Shown: positions 1 through 10,979, counted from the stretch's first letter. The stretch: 64,000 nucleotides of DNA from Cadophora sp. MPI-SDFR-AT-0126 (GCA_020747065.1 JAGMVK010000005.1:992001-1056000), one strand, 5' to 3'. The notes: generated by a model not told the origin, from the letters alone. Translations and numbers: made by a program.

Positions 1-559
1 CATCTTCATGCCAGCTAGAATGATGAAAGCCTAATGAAGCAACGAGGCAGAAAAGTAGCCAGACTGACTGTGATTGTATCAGTGTCGCCAGTACGATTGA
101 GGTGTTGTTGGATGGAAGCACGCCCCCTGAATCTACCCAGTATTCAGGTAAATGCGCGTGTCATGTGTCTGGCATTAGCGTGTTTCTTACCCAACATCAT
201 TTTGAGATCAAACTATCTCCATCATCTTTTTCACTTTCCAAGGATTTGAGGCTTCAGATGTTTCTGACTCTACGCACAATGTATCCCTTAACTCCACGTG
301 AAAATATATGGAACAATGAACATGTTGCGAGTCCCTCCAGTGCATCTCATGCGTGCTTCAAAGTTGATTCAGACTTACCACATCAGGTCCTTTTCGTACC
401 CCATCAGAGAAAGATCGCGTCATCCGATTTATTGTTCCCAAAATTCGCTTTCTACTTTGTACAAATTTTTAGAGGGATCTTTGTCGCATTCTTCAGGAAC
501 AAGCTAGCTACGAGATCTAGCCTGCAAACCAGGAAGTTAACGGAGCTGGAATCCACATC

Positions 560-1140
560 AAAGACAACCGTACAGTTATTCTCTAAGCTTCCAATTGAGC
601 TGCAGACCAAGATCTGGGGAACAGCCAATACAGAAACGCAAGTCGTGGCATTTCATAGATTCCCGTCACGATTACTTGCCCACTCCCGTCCCTGCAACAT
701 TTTATGGCTGGACCGAAACCCGTTACATTGCACTGAGAAGACTTGAATTGTGCTGCCCTCGAATCATTGACGACAATTGGAACGATCTGGCTACTGACAG
801 GCCGGTGGTGTATTCTGATCTGGCCTAGGTTACAACATTTTCCCACCATCTTATACCCCAACAGAGTGTTCTTCGGCACTTTCCCTTCTAGAATATGGGA
901 AGAAGATCTACAACGACTTGAACTATTACCCTGGCAGCTGGCATGTGTCAAGCTTTTAATACTTTAGTCGTCGCCTGCACATCATTGAGACAAATTCAGC
1001 TTGCTTTGGAACTATCACATCTGGACCTGCCACCCCCGGTCATATGTTCTCAAATACAGGAATCAGATTACAGTGACGAATTTCTAAGAAGAACAGAGAA
1101 GCTTGCATCTTTGGATGAGTGCGTACGGATGGTTTGAGCT
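560..1140 (+). pseudogene. Decayed 2EXR-domain (F-box-like) gene
   Basis: Pieces of the fungal 2EXR family are readable in order but in different frames. The family opening 'LPIELQTKIWGTANTETQVV' lies near 588-647 in frame 3. It is followed by 'ETRYIALRRLELC' and 'PRIIDDNWNDLATDRPV' near 710-815 in frame 1, by 'FGTFPSRIWEEDLQRL' near 875-925 in frame 2, and by 'SLRQIQLALELSHL' near 985-1025 in frame 1. At least three frame changes and an in-frame stop at 826-828 separate them, and no spliceable introns account for the switches. 2EXR proteins are large, poorly understood families in Leotiomycetes and other Pezizomycotina. The order of blocks matches an intact family member, so this is most likely a dead copy. 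A badly assembled live gene is the alternative. Confidence 0.6.
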
Positions 1141-1936
1141 TTTCAGCTGCGGTGGACAGGGCCAGAGAATGGCATCTGAAGCCACCACGGGATTGGGAGA
1201 ACGGCTCAAACCAGGAGAACTCAAGTTGGCTCTGGTTGAGATACACAATCAAGGACTGTTGAGATCACGTCTCAAACGTCGTTGATGTCAAGTCTTTCCT
1301 GTTGTTCTCGCGATCGAGGAAAGAGTAGTAGATCTCATGAGAGATTCTTCGGTCACCGAAAAGTTCGGAGCGATTTCTTTTTCGACCTATTTTCAGCTTA
1401 GAGTCTGAAACTATCTTGAAGATACCTCACATCTATGGTTCTCCGAGTCTTAGTTGACTGGGAAAGGGGCCGACTACAGGGGTCGTCCTGAGCAGAATCA
1501 GGATGTATTTGGTCACGTGTCGACTACAAAAGATTTGAACTACCTCAACCAAATCCAATAATTGAGAACAGATTACTGGAAATATAAGATCTGATACTGG
1601 AATCGGCATAATATCCTGGACACACATCTGTTCGACAAATAAATTTACGATATATCGTCCTGAATCCACAACATATAGGATGTATTCCGGTGGCTTAAAG
1701 TCGCCGAGTTGGAGTCGGTCGCAACGTTCGCTATGATTCTACAATCTCGAATTCGGAGGCCTCTACCAAAGTGACTCATCCTCAGAAATCTAATAAAACC
1801 CTTTCGATGTCCGAATCTCAACTTCTCATTCATTCATCCCGAACATCTCTTTACTTCTGCTTACCCCTGCAAAATTTACCGAGCCGAATCGGTGGACCTC
1901 CGAAACTCACATCTCGGTACAGCGACATATTTCACC
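1141..1936. other. Intergenic region upstream of the FSH1-type hydrolase
   Basis: I see no conserved coding block on either strand. The right part is the leader of the hydrolase gene that begins at 1937. The only open frames are short and start on non-ATG codons. Confidence 0.4.
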
Positions 1937-2716
1937 ATGCAAATTCTAACAACCCCCAACAATCTCACGTCTCGGACTCCGGGCTATCGAAACATGGCTC
2001 TCCAATCCGGCGTCCTATCTTCCCCCGGCGGCACAGGTGCAGCGTCCAAACCAGCTCTCCTATGTCTTCACGGCGGCGGCACAAACTCCACTATCTTCAA
2101 CATCCAGACTATCCGACTACAGCGAGCTCTCTCCGCTTCCTTTGAATTCGTTTTCATCGATGCTCCATTTGAGGCCCCGCCCGGTCCTGGAGTCATGCCC
2201 GTCTTCGAGGGCTGCGGTCCATTCTACCGCTGGACGAAACTCGGGTCCGATGACATGCCCGATGAGACCAAGAAACTCATCGCCGACGTCCTGGCGCGCA
2301 GAGATAAAAATTTCGTCGGCATCATCGGGTTCTCACAGGGCGCTAAGTTGGCGGCGGGAGTGTGTTTGGAGCAGCAAATCCGAGCTAGCAAGACGGCTGA
2401 TGTGAAGAGATTGGGACTGTTGAAGTTCGCCGTGTTTTTGAATGGGACCAGCCCACCTCTCACGTCGATGCTGACGGCGGAGGAGAAGGGTGAGTTGATC
2501 AAAATTCCTAGTGTGCATATTGTTGGCCTGCAGGACCCTTGGAGAGAGGAGAGTGCTGCTTTATTTGGGGATTCGTTTGATAAGAAGCATTCGAAGAAGA
2601 TTGAGTTTGATATCGGGCATCGATTGCCGACTGCTGAGAAGGATACCGCTACGATTGTGGGTGAGATCTCAAGATTGTATCGCGAGACTGCTGGAAGAAC
2701 GCAGAGATATTACTGA
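1937..2716 (+). CDS. FSH1-type serine hydrolase (alpha/beta hydrolase)
   Basis: Single-exon gene of 259 codons. The N-terminal strand and oxyanion region read 'LLCLHGGGTNSTIF', followed by 'FEFVFIDAPFEAPPGPG' and 'FYRW', all typical of the FSH1/DUF341 (Ser_hydrolase_FSH1) family. The nucleophile elbow is 'GFSQGA' (Ser about residue 133), the acid is in 'LQDPW' (Asp about 200) and the base is in 'GHRLP' (His about 228), so the catalytic triad is complete. Such proteins are small cytosolic esterases or hydrolases; some act next to polyketide clusters, but no synthase lies nearby, so the substrate is unknown. The ATG at 1937 is the first in frame. A second ATG at 1994 would remove 19 residues and still leave the whole domain. 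There is no signal peptide. Confidence 0.88.
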   Translation: MQILTTPNNLTSRTPGYRNMALQSGVLSSPGGTGAASKPALLCLHGGGTNSTIFNIQTIRLQRALSASFEFVFIDAPFEAPPGPGVMPVFEGCGPFYRWTKLGSDDMPDETKKLIADVLARRDKNFVGIIGFSQGAKLAAGVCLEQQIRASKTADVKRLGLLKFAVFLNGTSPPLTSMLTAEEKGELIKIPSVHIVGLQDPWREESAALFGDSFDKKHSKKIEFDIGHRLPTAEKDTATIVGEISRLYRETAGRTQRYY

Positions 2717-3122
2717 GTATGTAAGAAGATTTTAGATTGGGAAAGACGAGCATTGACAAGACTCGAAGTTTTGCACTTTGAGCAGATTGAATTTGAGTGG
2801 AGGGGAATACAAGCTACTCGTGGGGCCTTGGAGAGGTGGCTCTTCAGACAACATCGAGTTGTCAGAGATTGATTGTTCTTCGGGGTCAGGGCTTGGATAT
2901 GGTTCAAGCGTGAACAAAAGGGTGTGTAACTGTTTGATTACTGCATATGATTGAATTTTGGCGTGGCGTTCGGGGCAGGGATAGATAGCGGTCAAGAATC
3001 ACGATGGTCACCTCGATTTTCTCTGCTTGCAATTCTTCTTTCATTTCGGAATATTGCGTATTATTTATTTTCTATCTTCTCATCATATTATCTCCCTTCT
3101 GAATCCGACACTGTACGCTATC

Positions 3123-3632
3123 TTACTGCTGAGCTGCGATCCCAGAGTCCTTGAGATAGGCTGCCACGACACCAGGAACGCTTCCCTCCCAGCCTCCGGG
3201 GTTATTTGCTTGGGCAGCAGTAACTACCCCACTATCTCTGATCATGTTGACGGTGTTCTTGGTCAGAACATTGAACCATTGTGAGCAATTTTCTCCCTCC
3301 AAAAAGTCGAAGGGGTGGAGCTCTGTGGACCATTACAGGCCGCAGCAGCAACGAACTCAGGATAGGTCGGCTTAGTAGAATTCAAGATGATTTCAGGATT
3401 GACATTGTTTAGGCCTTGTGGTTGACTCCCGATACTTTCGAAATCAATGGATGTTACCATCTTTCAGGACACTGACTTACGGTCTCTGCATCTGGATCTC
3501 ATTTGTGAAAATTGAGGACTCATTTACTGGGTTTGTAAGGGATGAAGGCAGCGGCTTGAAGCTTGATTGAGAACATTGAGGGGCTGCCGCAGCGAGTGAG
3601 AGAAGAACGACAAAGGAAAATAAGATAGACAT
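3123..3632 (-). pseudogene. Small secreted-protein gene with a frame break
   Basis: The minus-strand ATG at 3632 opens a signal peptide: 'MSILFSFVVLLSLAAAAPQC', with a hydrophobic core and an AAA/AP cleavage region. Exon 1 runs 3632-3481. A 46-nt intron (GTAAGT...AG) spans 3480-3435, and exon 2 continues in frame through 'TYPEFVAAAACNGPQSSTPS'. Around 3310-3340 the conserved-looking sequence moves to another frame ('HPFDFLEGENCSQWF', then 'VVTAAQANNPGGWEGSVPGV') and ends at a stop at 3123-3125. The segment is too short for an intron, so one base appears lost or two gained, in a stretch with CCCC, TTTTT and AAAA runs. Without the break the product would be about 150 residues with few cysteines. 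A TATA box lies about 85 bp upstream. Function unknown; it is either an apoplastic small secreted protein or a recent pseudogene. Confidence 0.5.
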
Positions 3633-3714
3633 CCTGTCGGAATGGCAATGAGTGACGGGTCAAATGGATGATGTGAGGGTGGTGGACAAGTTGGGGAACA
3701 GCAGAGACTCTTAA

Positions 3715-3722
3715 CTTTATAC
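3715..3722 (-). promoter_or_regulatory. TATA box of the secreted-protein gene
   Basis: On the minus strand the sequence reads GTATAAAG about 85 bp before the ATG at 3632, a usual TATA-to-start distance in filamentous fungi. Confidence 0.45.
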
Positions 3723-4998
3723 TTTCCTCTGGCACTTCATCTTTAGCCACAACAATGAGCATTGCAAATGTACGTACATATTTGTAAAGTATTCTGTAGT
3801 AAGGGAGAAACAGAGGGAACCCTGTATGTGAGATGAAGTCGTCGATCGGCTAAGTCGTCCCTCACCGCGCCTACTTTTCCAAATGAAGTATTCCGCGGGT
3901 TGGACGGCACTTGTACCATGAAACGTTGCAAAGTATACCTTGAAGTCTCTCTTGCCCGGGCCCGCCCACATTTTGTAATGACCATCCAATTCTGGCAAAG
4001 GTATAAAAAGAGCTGAGCTCGCACGCTGGTTTCCGTGCGGAGCTCCATAGTCTTAGCCTCAAGTAGGCTTGCTCCTGAAGATCTATTGCTCGTCTTGGTA
4101 ATCCAGGATGTTCGTTGTTTGTACCTTCCTTCAGACCAACATGCCACAATTCCCTTCGAAGGAACCAAAGACACCGGACAGCAACTCGAAATTTGCGGTT
4201 CGAAGAAGGAAGAGGTCATTGGAAGTTAATGACCCGTTTTGTGGGTCGAAGATGTCGCTTGGCGAGCTTATCCTGTTTGGCAGTGAGCGGTAACACCGCT
4301 GTCTAGAAGCCGAAGCTGATTTGTTCTGTCGATCTAGGAGCTAACCTTCTTGGAGCAAGATATTGCGATACCCTAGGTATGCTTAATCAACTTAAGCAAC
4401 GGCTTGGCTTAGCCGCCTTATCCCAAGCAATCTCCTTTTTCAATCACTGGCTGTCTGTACGTGAGATGACCGGTTGTGGCGCCCATCTCCATATTTTTTT
4501 CTATCCATTTGAGAAGCCTGTAGACCGTCGAGGTGGGCCAGTCTCTCTCCAAGCACGTAGCCGTGAGGGAAGCGTCAAATCACAATTCACATATATGCAG
4601 AGAACTTGTATGTTTCCACTCATCGCATTACCATCATTGCCTTAACTCTTCTACCACTATGACGTTAAGATCCCTTCTCAGAAAGTCGTGATGAGCCGTA
4701 CCAGAAACAGAAAATAACAGGTGAATAAGAATGCCTGACGTCAAAGAGACGGCTCATAGCTCATCCATGAGAACCCGCAACCAGTACGACATATGCTGAA
4801 TGTATTGGATACCACAATAAAATCATTCGGGGCAGGAGATGCACTCAAGAGCCGCTGCGAAGGTCACGTTCTGGGATGAGAGAGCGGCTTCTTTAAACCT
4901 GAACGGATGCAAATGAACTGTGAAATCCGATTTGAAAGCAGGCAAAGCCACTGATTATCTCATATTTCTTGTTCTCGTTCATGAAGTCGTGCCTCCGC
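3723..4998. other. Intergenic region, no gene recognised
   Basis: Several overlapping frames of 60-160 codons exist on both strands but none has a domain, signal peptide or splice pattern that holds together. I treat it as non-coding. Confidence 0.35.
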
Positions 4999-5400
4999 TC
5001 ATTTCGAATCTTCCTCAACCTTATCTGCCGTCAGTGGCATCGTAATGACTTTCTTCGGCACCGGTATGTACTTAGACTTCGATATTTTTTCATAGACGGC
5101 AGCAATTGTAGCGACCGTTGCGGATCCCGAGAGGCTTCTTGCACGTAGAGACTCGTACTCCGCCCTGGGTTTCGCTCCTGCTCTTGTTCGTTCGCGTACA
5201 GCTCCGCCTTCTCCCTTGCCCAAGCTGGCATGGCCTCCAACAAGGCTTTCGATCTGTAGCCTCTCCTGCAGCGCATTTTTGATCGTATAACTGCTAATAG
5301 AGTCCTGCAGCTGTCGCTGCTCCTTTGTGCGCGCATGGACTTGCAGTGGTGGAAGTTCAGGTTGCGTCCTGGCCGGCAACTTGTCTAGAGGAGCAGCCAT
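4999..5400 (-). CDS. Hypothetical protein, 133 aa
   Basis: Open frame on the minus strand starting with ATG at 5400 (MAAPLDKLPARTQPELPP...) and ending at 4999. It is hydrophilic, rich in Ala, Arg, Glu and Lys, with a predicted helical middle ('EQRQLQDSISSYTIKNALQE') and a short segment 'GSATVATIAAVYEKI' that is only mildly hydrophobic. There is no signal peptide or cysteine pattern. I do not recognise the family. The composition looks like a real small protein rather than a random frame, but there is no supporting domain or neighbour. An upstream exon is possible because the frame stays open to 5523. Confidence 0.35.
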   Translation of the reverse strand: MAAPLDKLPARTQPELPPLQVHARTKEQRQLQDSISSYTIKNALQERLQIESLVGGHASLGKGEGGAVRERTRAGAKPRAEYESLRARSLSGSATVATIAAVYEKISKSKYIPVPKKVITMPLTADKVEEDSK

Positions 5401-6524
5401 AACTGATATCTGAACTCGAAGTTGATTAGTCTCTTTCAATATAGACGAAGATGATGAAGGAGGATCTAGAAGCCAGGTGAAAGTTTGGTTACGTAGGAAC
5501 CAGTGGCAAATCTGGATACACAAGCCAAATCAGCGATCTGTTCCTCTTCGATCCTGAGTCTATCCGTGGAGAAGCTTGCGCCCACCTTGGGAGTGCTATA
5601 TTCACGATCTCAAATCGCCTCGCGGTCTCCAATGCTTCAGCAAGAGTACGCCGCCAACAAGGTCCTTATGGTTGTCTCTTTCCCAGCTGACATGCCGTAC
5701 CTTTTGAGCTTGGACTATTCAGCTTACGAAAGCGCTTGTTTGAAGGTAATCTCGCAGGATCAATTATCTGGGAAGGCATCCTGGCGTTCAACATGGTACG
5801 ATCCAACTTCCAGCTCCAAGGTCTGGAACTTGTAGCACGTGCAACCCCCCTGCAATGGCCCTCGTCGGAGCTGTTGGAGGTGAAGGATCCCAAAACAACT
5901 TCAAGGCTGTTTACAGCCGTTCCTCCTTCTCAGAAGCAACACTCTGCTCAACGCAGTGTTGAGGCATAGCTAGATAGAAAGCTGACCATGCCACCATCAG
6001 GTTTTTCTGCTACTGGCTATTAAAGGGACTGCCAACAGTGCGGTGATCTTGGAAGAGACATTGTCGCAGAGGTTAGGGCAGCAGCGAGGGCAACGAACGG
6101 ACGTTACTGTTGTATGTCATATGCAATACCTCTCAAAAGAGAAGATCTCCATCGTGCCAGTCTCAACCACGGAGGCGTGCCACACCTTCCGAGTATTGCT
6201 TTAGCACATGGAACTCGTAATGCACCGTTTTCGAGGATGTGGACGAGCTGCTTTATGTAGAGTCTCGAAACAGAACGTTGACTTCGTCGATGAGTCCCAA
6301 AGTCACTCATCACTGGCATATGCGAGGTAAAAAAGTAAATTTTGACCCAACCCACAAAAAACACTACCACGGTCTCGAGAGTATAACTCGTCGATTCGCT
6401 GGCAATTCTTTTCCACACCTCTACCACGGTGATATGCAACGATATGGAAAGACAACGCCAAGATAGAAACTGAAGCAGAAGCGGAGGCCACGCGAACACT
6501 TTTGTAGCCCGATGCAAGTCTATA
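5401..6524. other. Intergenic region between the hypothetical ORF and threonine synthase
   Basis: Scraps with coding-like composition occur on the plus strand around 5500-5960 (for example 'GAVGGEGSQNNFKAVYSRSS' near 5870), but they lie in different frames and do not join by consensus introns. The right end is the 3' flank of the threonine synthase gene. Confidence 0.3.
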
Positions 6525-8323
6525 TCATCTACTCCCTTTCAACTCCGCCTCAACCTCTTCCTCGACAATCTTTCGTACACCTTCCCATCCCGCACCCCTG
6601 GGAACAACTCTTACTCTTCTCTCCTTTTGCTCTAGACCGACGAATTCTTGTGGCAGGACACTGTCAAAGCTGAAGCCTTGCTCACCCTTCAAAGCCACGT
6701 CTACTGCATTTGCAAACTTGGCTGGATGAGCAGTAGAGAGCGAAATGTGGTGGGTCTCTGCAGGCGAATTTCGGTCGATGGAGCGAAGAGATGCAGCAAC
6801 ACCGATGGCTGTGTGGGGGTCCAGGATGTAGCTTGGCCTTGCAGTATAGAACTTTTTAATAGTCTCAAGCGTCTGTACATCACTGACTCTTTCGCTCTCG
6901 AAATCTCTCTTGGCGGAAGCCAATATTTCTTCGTGGACACCGAAACCTCCTTTATTTTTCAGGTCCTTCAGCCAGCATTCAACTTCTTGACCCGCTTGCT
7001 TCTTGTTCCATTCATCATCCATCCCTGCCCCTGCTGCGAATTCGTAGGCTAAGAACCATAGTAAACGTTCGAAGTTACTTGATACCAGAATATCCATGGC
7101 TGGACTGAGGGTCTCCTTGACACCGTCCTCGTGGGCCTTTGCTCCATCTGCAGCAATTCCACCCTCGGCAGCCGCTCCATGAACAGCCTTCTTCTCGTAG
7201 TGTCCAGTTCTCCAGAAACGATCAAGAATATCGTTCTCGTTTGTTGCGACAACGAGTTTCTCGACAGGTAGACCCATTCTTTTCGCGAAGTATCCAGCCA
7301 ATATATCTCCAAAGTTCCCAGTAGGTACTACGAAACGGACTTTGTGATTTGCCTTATATGCGGGTGATTTTGTGAGTGCGAAGTATGAGTGGAAGTAGTA
7401 AGTGGTTTGGGCGAGGATCCGAGCCCAATTGATCGAGTTGACAGCTCCCAGGTTCAGAGTCTTGTTGATCTGGGGATCTGCGAAGAGGGCTTTGACAGTG
7501 TCCTACAACCCAATCAGAATTATTCCTTCATGACTCAGTAGACTCACCTGGCAATCATCGAAGGTGCCATCAACAGCCAAATTGTGAACATTGGCATCCA
7601 AAACCGTTGTCATCTGCGCCTCTTGTATGGGGCTAACTCTTCCTTTGGGATGTAGAATGAACACCGAGACATCCTTCTTTCCTCGCAGACCGTAGATGGC
7701 GGCCGATCCAGTATCACCACTTGTAGCCCCCACGACTGTCAAATGATGTCTATCTTTGCCAGTCTTGCCCTCATTCCGTCTGACAAGGAAGTACTCGAAT
7801 AGATTACCTAGTAACTGCAACGCAACGTCCTTGAATGCGAAAGTTGGGCCGTGGAAGAGTTCGAGCAGATGTAGGTTGTTCGTCTCGTCCAACGTAACAA
7901 GTGGGGTGGTTTCTGGAGCACGGAAGGTTGAGTAACTTCGATTGATGACTTCTTTCAGATCTGCAGGGGGTATTTCTGATGGAGAGATGTATAAGGAGAG
8001 GATTTCGAATGCAAGTTCGGAGAAGGACAGGTTCTTCCATTTCGATTCCCAATCGCGGGGTATAGCGGGGACCTCTTCAGGAATGAAAAGTCCACCATCG
8101 GATGCCAGTCCCTTCAACACAACCTGCTCAAACGAAAGCTGGATCTAATCAGCATGTTGACATTCTGCCGCAGGTCAATGGTTGCCATACTCCATAGGAT
8201 CCTCCTCTTGTTGACAAGTACCGCTGGGACGGTGTATGAGTCGTATCTTTTGATTCCTCAGCGACTGGCACAGGCTTTGTTGCTGGTACAGCCGTATCAA
8301 CTGGAGTAGCCGAATCAGACATG
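6525..8323 (-). CDS. thr4: Threonine synthase (frame interrupted near the N-terminus)
   Basis: Converts O-phosphohomoserine to threonine with PLP, the last step of threonine synthesis, in the cytosol. Exons: 8323-8191, 8138-7548 and 7502-6525, with introns of 52 and 45 nt (GTATGG...AG and GTGAGT...AG). The N-terminal signature 'QRYLSTRGGSYG' joins across intron 1 to 'LSFEQVVLKGLASDGGLF'. The PLP lysine sits in 'GPTFAFKDVALQ', the phosphate loop is 'GATSGDTGSAA', and 'PTGNFGDILAGYFAKRMGLP' plus 'DPHTAIGV' follow in the large C-terminal domain. Oddity: from the ATG at 8323 the frame (MSDSATPVDTAVPA...) hits a stop. The following part (KPVPVAEESKD...) is in the next frame because of one extra base near 8279-8283. 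An alternative 46-nt intron with a weak GTTGAT donor would also restore the frame. The gene is otherwise intact. Confidence 0.9.
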
Positions 8324-8728
8324 TTGTCAATGGTGTAGATATTTCAATTGGGATACTTGTGACTCAAGCAAGCTGGGACGTTTAAGAGGTCAAAAAAATT
8401 CCCATCCGTAATCGGACCCTGGGCGTTGCGGGCGTTCGCCCGCGCGCCCTCCTTAAATCACGTGTAGATAAATATACCTGTAATTGGGCGTCAATCAAGC
8501 ATCTTGCATTCTGTCTCTCAAAAAGAAACTAAAATTGCCTGGAATATACCAACTCTTTCGGTAACAATTTCTTGGTTGGGGCGCTCATGCATGTGCAACA
8601 GCCACCCGCATAGAGTACAATATTCTCTTTTGCCCGGCTTCAGGTAACCTCAACCTCTCACGTCCTCATCCCACCGCAGCCTCGTCATACCTCATCGTTT
8701 TTTCAAGTGCCCAATATAGAGCAAGAAA
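8324..8728. promoter_or_regulatory. Divergent promoter region, threonine synthase / methyltransferase
   Basis: The 405 bp lie between two divergently transcribed start codons. A GC-rich block with repeated CGCCCG/GCGGGC words occurs around 8418-8448. I see no certain binding sites. Confidence 0.4.
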
Positions 8729-9466
8729 ATGGCCCAGAATGTCTATGACAACCAGAATTTCTTCAAAGAATACATACAGCTACCTAGACAAGTCCTTGGC
8801 TTAGATGGTACCCCCGAGTGGCAGGATTTGCGAGCTCTGATTCCGAATCCCAAAGATACAAACTTCCTTGATTTAGGATGTGGATTTGGCTGGGTATGCC
8901 GATGGGCTCGAGAGGAAGGCGCAGAATCCGTCTTGGGGGTTGATGTCTCTGAGAAGATGCTGTCGAAGGCAGCCGGCTTTCCAACAGATTCTTGTGTGAC
9001 CTATATTCAGGCTGATCTGGAATTCTACGAATTGCCCGTCAACAAATTCGATATTGTTTTCAGCTCGCTGACTTTCCACTATCTGAAGAGGCTACCCAAT
9101 TTGATATCTGGAATATATCGATCACTAACACCCGGTGGAGCACTGGTATTTTCGGTCGAGCATCCGATCTTCACTGCACCTCGGAATGCCAAATTTGTGG
9201 AGGATTCCGAGGGCCAAAGTATCTGGCCATTGGACTCATACCTGAGTGAAGGGCCTAGGACGACTAACTGGCTTGCAGAAGGCGTCATAAAGCAACATCG
9301 CACAATCGCGACGTATATCACGATTCTTCTGGAAGCCGGCTTTACTTTGTCGGCTATCATTGAATGGGGACCAAGTCTCGAACAGTTGGAAAAATCGCCC
9401 CAGTGGACGGATGAACGCAAGAGACCTCCTTTTCTGCTCATGAAGGCAACGAAGGGATTTTCGTGA
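8729..9466 (+). CDS. Class I SAM-dependent methyltransferase
   Basis: Intronless 245-residue protein. Motif I of the Rossmann fold is 'FLDLGCGFGWVCRWA' (about residues 45-59). The acidic residue that holds the SAM ribose is in 'VLGVDVSEKML', and the later motifs are 'YIQADLEF', 'FDIVFSSLTFHYL' and 'SLTPGGALVFSVEHP'. This arrangement is that of the Methyltransf_11/25 small-molecule methyltransferases, with 'TFHYL' in place of the usual ALHW. It resembles stand-alone fungal and bacterial enzymes of about 240 residues. The C-terminal part ('TYITILLEAGFTLSAIIEWG') fits the last strand pair. There is no signal peptide, so it is probably cytosolic. The substrate cannot be told from sequence. It is followed on the same strand by the DUF5519-type gene. 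Confidence 0.85.
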   Translation: MAQNVYDNQNFFKEYIQLPRQVLGLDGTPEWQDLRALIPNPKDTNFLDLGCGFGWVCRWAREEGAESVLGVDVSEKMLSKAAGFPTDSCVTYIQADLEFYELPVNKFDIVFSSLTFHYLKRLPNLISGIYRSLTPGGALVFSVEHPIFTAPRNAKFVEDSEGQSIWPLDSYLSEGPRTTNWLAEGVIKQHRTIATYITILLEAGFTLSAIIEWGPSLEQLEKSPQWTDERKRPPFLLMKATKGFS

Positions 9467-9706
9467 TGGGAAACGTAAGATGGCAAAGTGCGCCACTTGA
9501 ACATGGGGTCTCAGCTGTACGACATTGAAGCCCCAATTGGCTGGCCCTATCTGACCAGAAGCTTGATTCAGCAACAACGCCTCCGTCCTACAGTCAGCTG
9601 CCACCGGATGAAATTCAAACTTCTTCTTCACTACTTCCTGCGTCTTTCTTGGATTTTTTTTCGTTTTGCTTTCCTAAAATATATATACCAGTCAACTAAA
9701 GTCACC

Positions 9707-10434
9707 ATGGCGTTCCTCGAAAATTATCACAATTGGTTGAAGGTCGCTGATACTGCCTTGCCCCGAAACATCATTGGATATCTTACTCAGCTCTGCCTCG
9801 GACCGCTTCGAGCGGATCCTTTTACACTTCTGCCTTACGATCATCCAAAGGAACTCGCGAAATGTGGCCACAAAATCGGCACGAATTTCCTGCACGGAGA
9901 ATTGCCGGAAAGGGAAGGTCCAAGGCCGAAGATCTCTGGATGGATAGCTCCTCATCGACAAGTTAACCAACTGACTGGAGATGATATGCATAAGGTACGG
10001 AGATCAGCTTAAAGAAGAAATGATTGCTGACGAAGTAGCTGCTTGCTGAAGCTATGGAAGAACTAGCGGCGAAATACGCTTCCTATACCGTTGTCAGGAC
10101 TTCTGTGTTGGAAAAATCAGGAGATGCCTTTCTAGTTGCGGATGGCGTTGCTACTCCTCATAGTATCGCCAAGAGCACGAAACGTGAGATTGCTCATGTT
10201 CATGCTGGTACTGGAAGTGGTGACTATTCACTGCATATGTCTTTAAGCCCTGCCGATTGCAAAGAGGTGATCTCGAAGAAGTGGGGTGAAAGGATGACAC
10301 TGGCTGGTTCATTGGTCCCGCATGAGTATTTGATGGTCTACACGCCAAGGACGAAGGAAGAGGTTGAGGTTGTAAAGATGATTGTGAGTGCTGCGATAGA
10401 GTTCATGGCAGGTGTTGAGAAGCCTTCTGAGTAG
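9707..10434 (+). CDS. Luciferase-like (DUF5519-type) protein
   Basis: Two exons, 9707-9994 and 10039-10434, joined in phase 0 across a 44-nt intron (GTACGG...TAG); 227 residues. The N-terminal half has an amphipathic start and 'GPLRADPFTLLPYD'. The C-terminal half carries the family core 'REIAHVHAGTGSGDYSLHMS' and then 'WGERMTLAG' with 'VPHEYLMVYTPRTKEEVEVV'. In this fungal family (often named luciferase domain-containing protein) the His-rich 'AHVHAGTGSGDYSLH' block and the 'RHPLAG/RMTLAG' block are diagnostic. The enzymatic role is not known. There is no clear secretion signal. The start at 9707 is the first ATG after an AT-rich stretch, with a good context (gtcaccATGg). Confidence 0.75.
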
Positions 10435-10979
10435 TGGTGCGTTTTCTAAGCGGCAAAGTCTGCAAGGACTGATGTCTATTACTTGTAGATTGACTTGCAT
10501 CTCATGTCCTCGCTTTCTTGTGCCTACCTGTTTGAGATTAAGATGATTCTCCTATTCGAGATCATCCAGACCTCTCGAGCCTGAGGATAAATTGCTGTTT
10601 AGCAGGCTCATGGAGTTACACTATTATTTGGACCACAACTTTTCCAAGTCAAATGCCGAGTCTGTCGGCACCAAAGCCATTCAAGGCATGTTGATGACTG
10701 CTTGTACGTACCGAGTGGCCATATTCCAAGTGGAAGCAGTAACATGAGCTCACCTTTCAAAATTTGGAGCCGGTTGTAGAAGGAACGTCATCTCGCGTGT
10801 CTGTTTACGCGACTTCCTCAAAAAGTCAACCCTGCACCTCGGTCCTTCAACCTTCTCAGGTCCTCATCATCTGCCTTCAGCAGCATATTTGACCATCAAG
10901 TCCATCAATTCACACACAAACAGTCCAAAGTCGCCATCACCTGGACTGCAATCAGTCTCCAGTTCACAACACAGTCCTC
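10435..10979. other. Intergenic region with a pyrimidine-rich leader
   Basis: Nothing coding is recognised. The last 150 bp (about 10830-10979) are rich in C, T and A and look like a fungal promoter or leader ahead of the ATG at 10980. Confidence 0.3.

Noticed and set aside
3743..4219. Minus-strand frame of 158 codons
   Set aside because: No ATG in a good context, no domain or signal peptide, and overlaps other equally open frames.
5503..5969. Plus-strand frames with coding-like stretches before threonine synthase
   Set aside because: The stretches sit in several frames and no consensus introns link them; too weak even for a pseudogene call.
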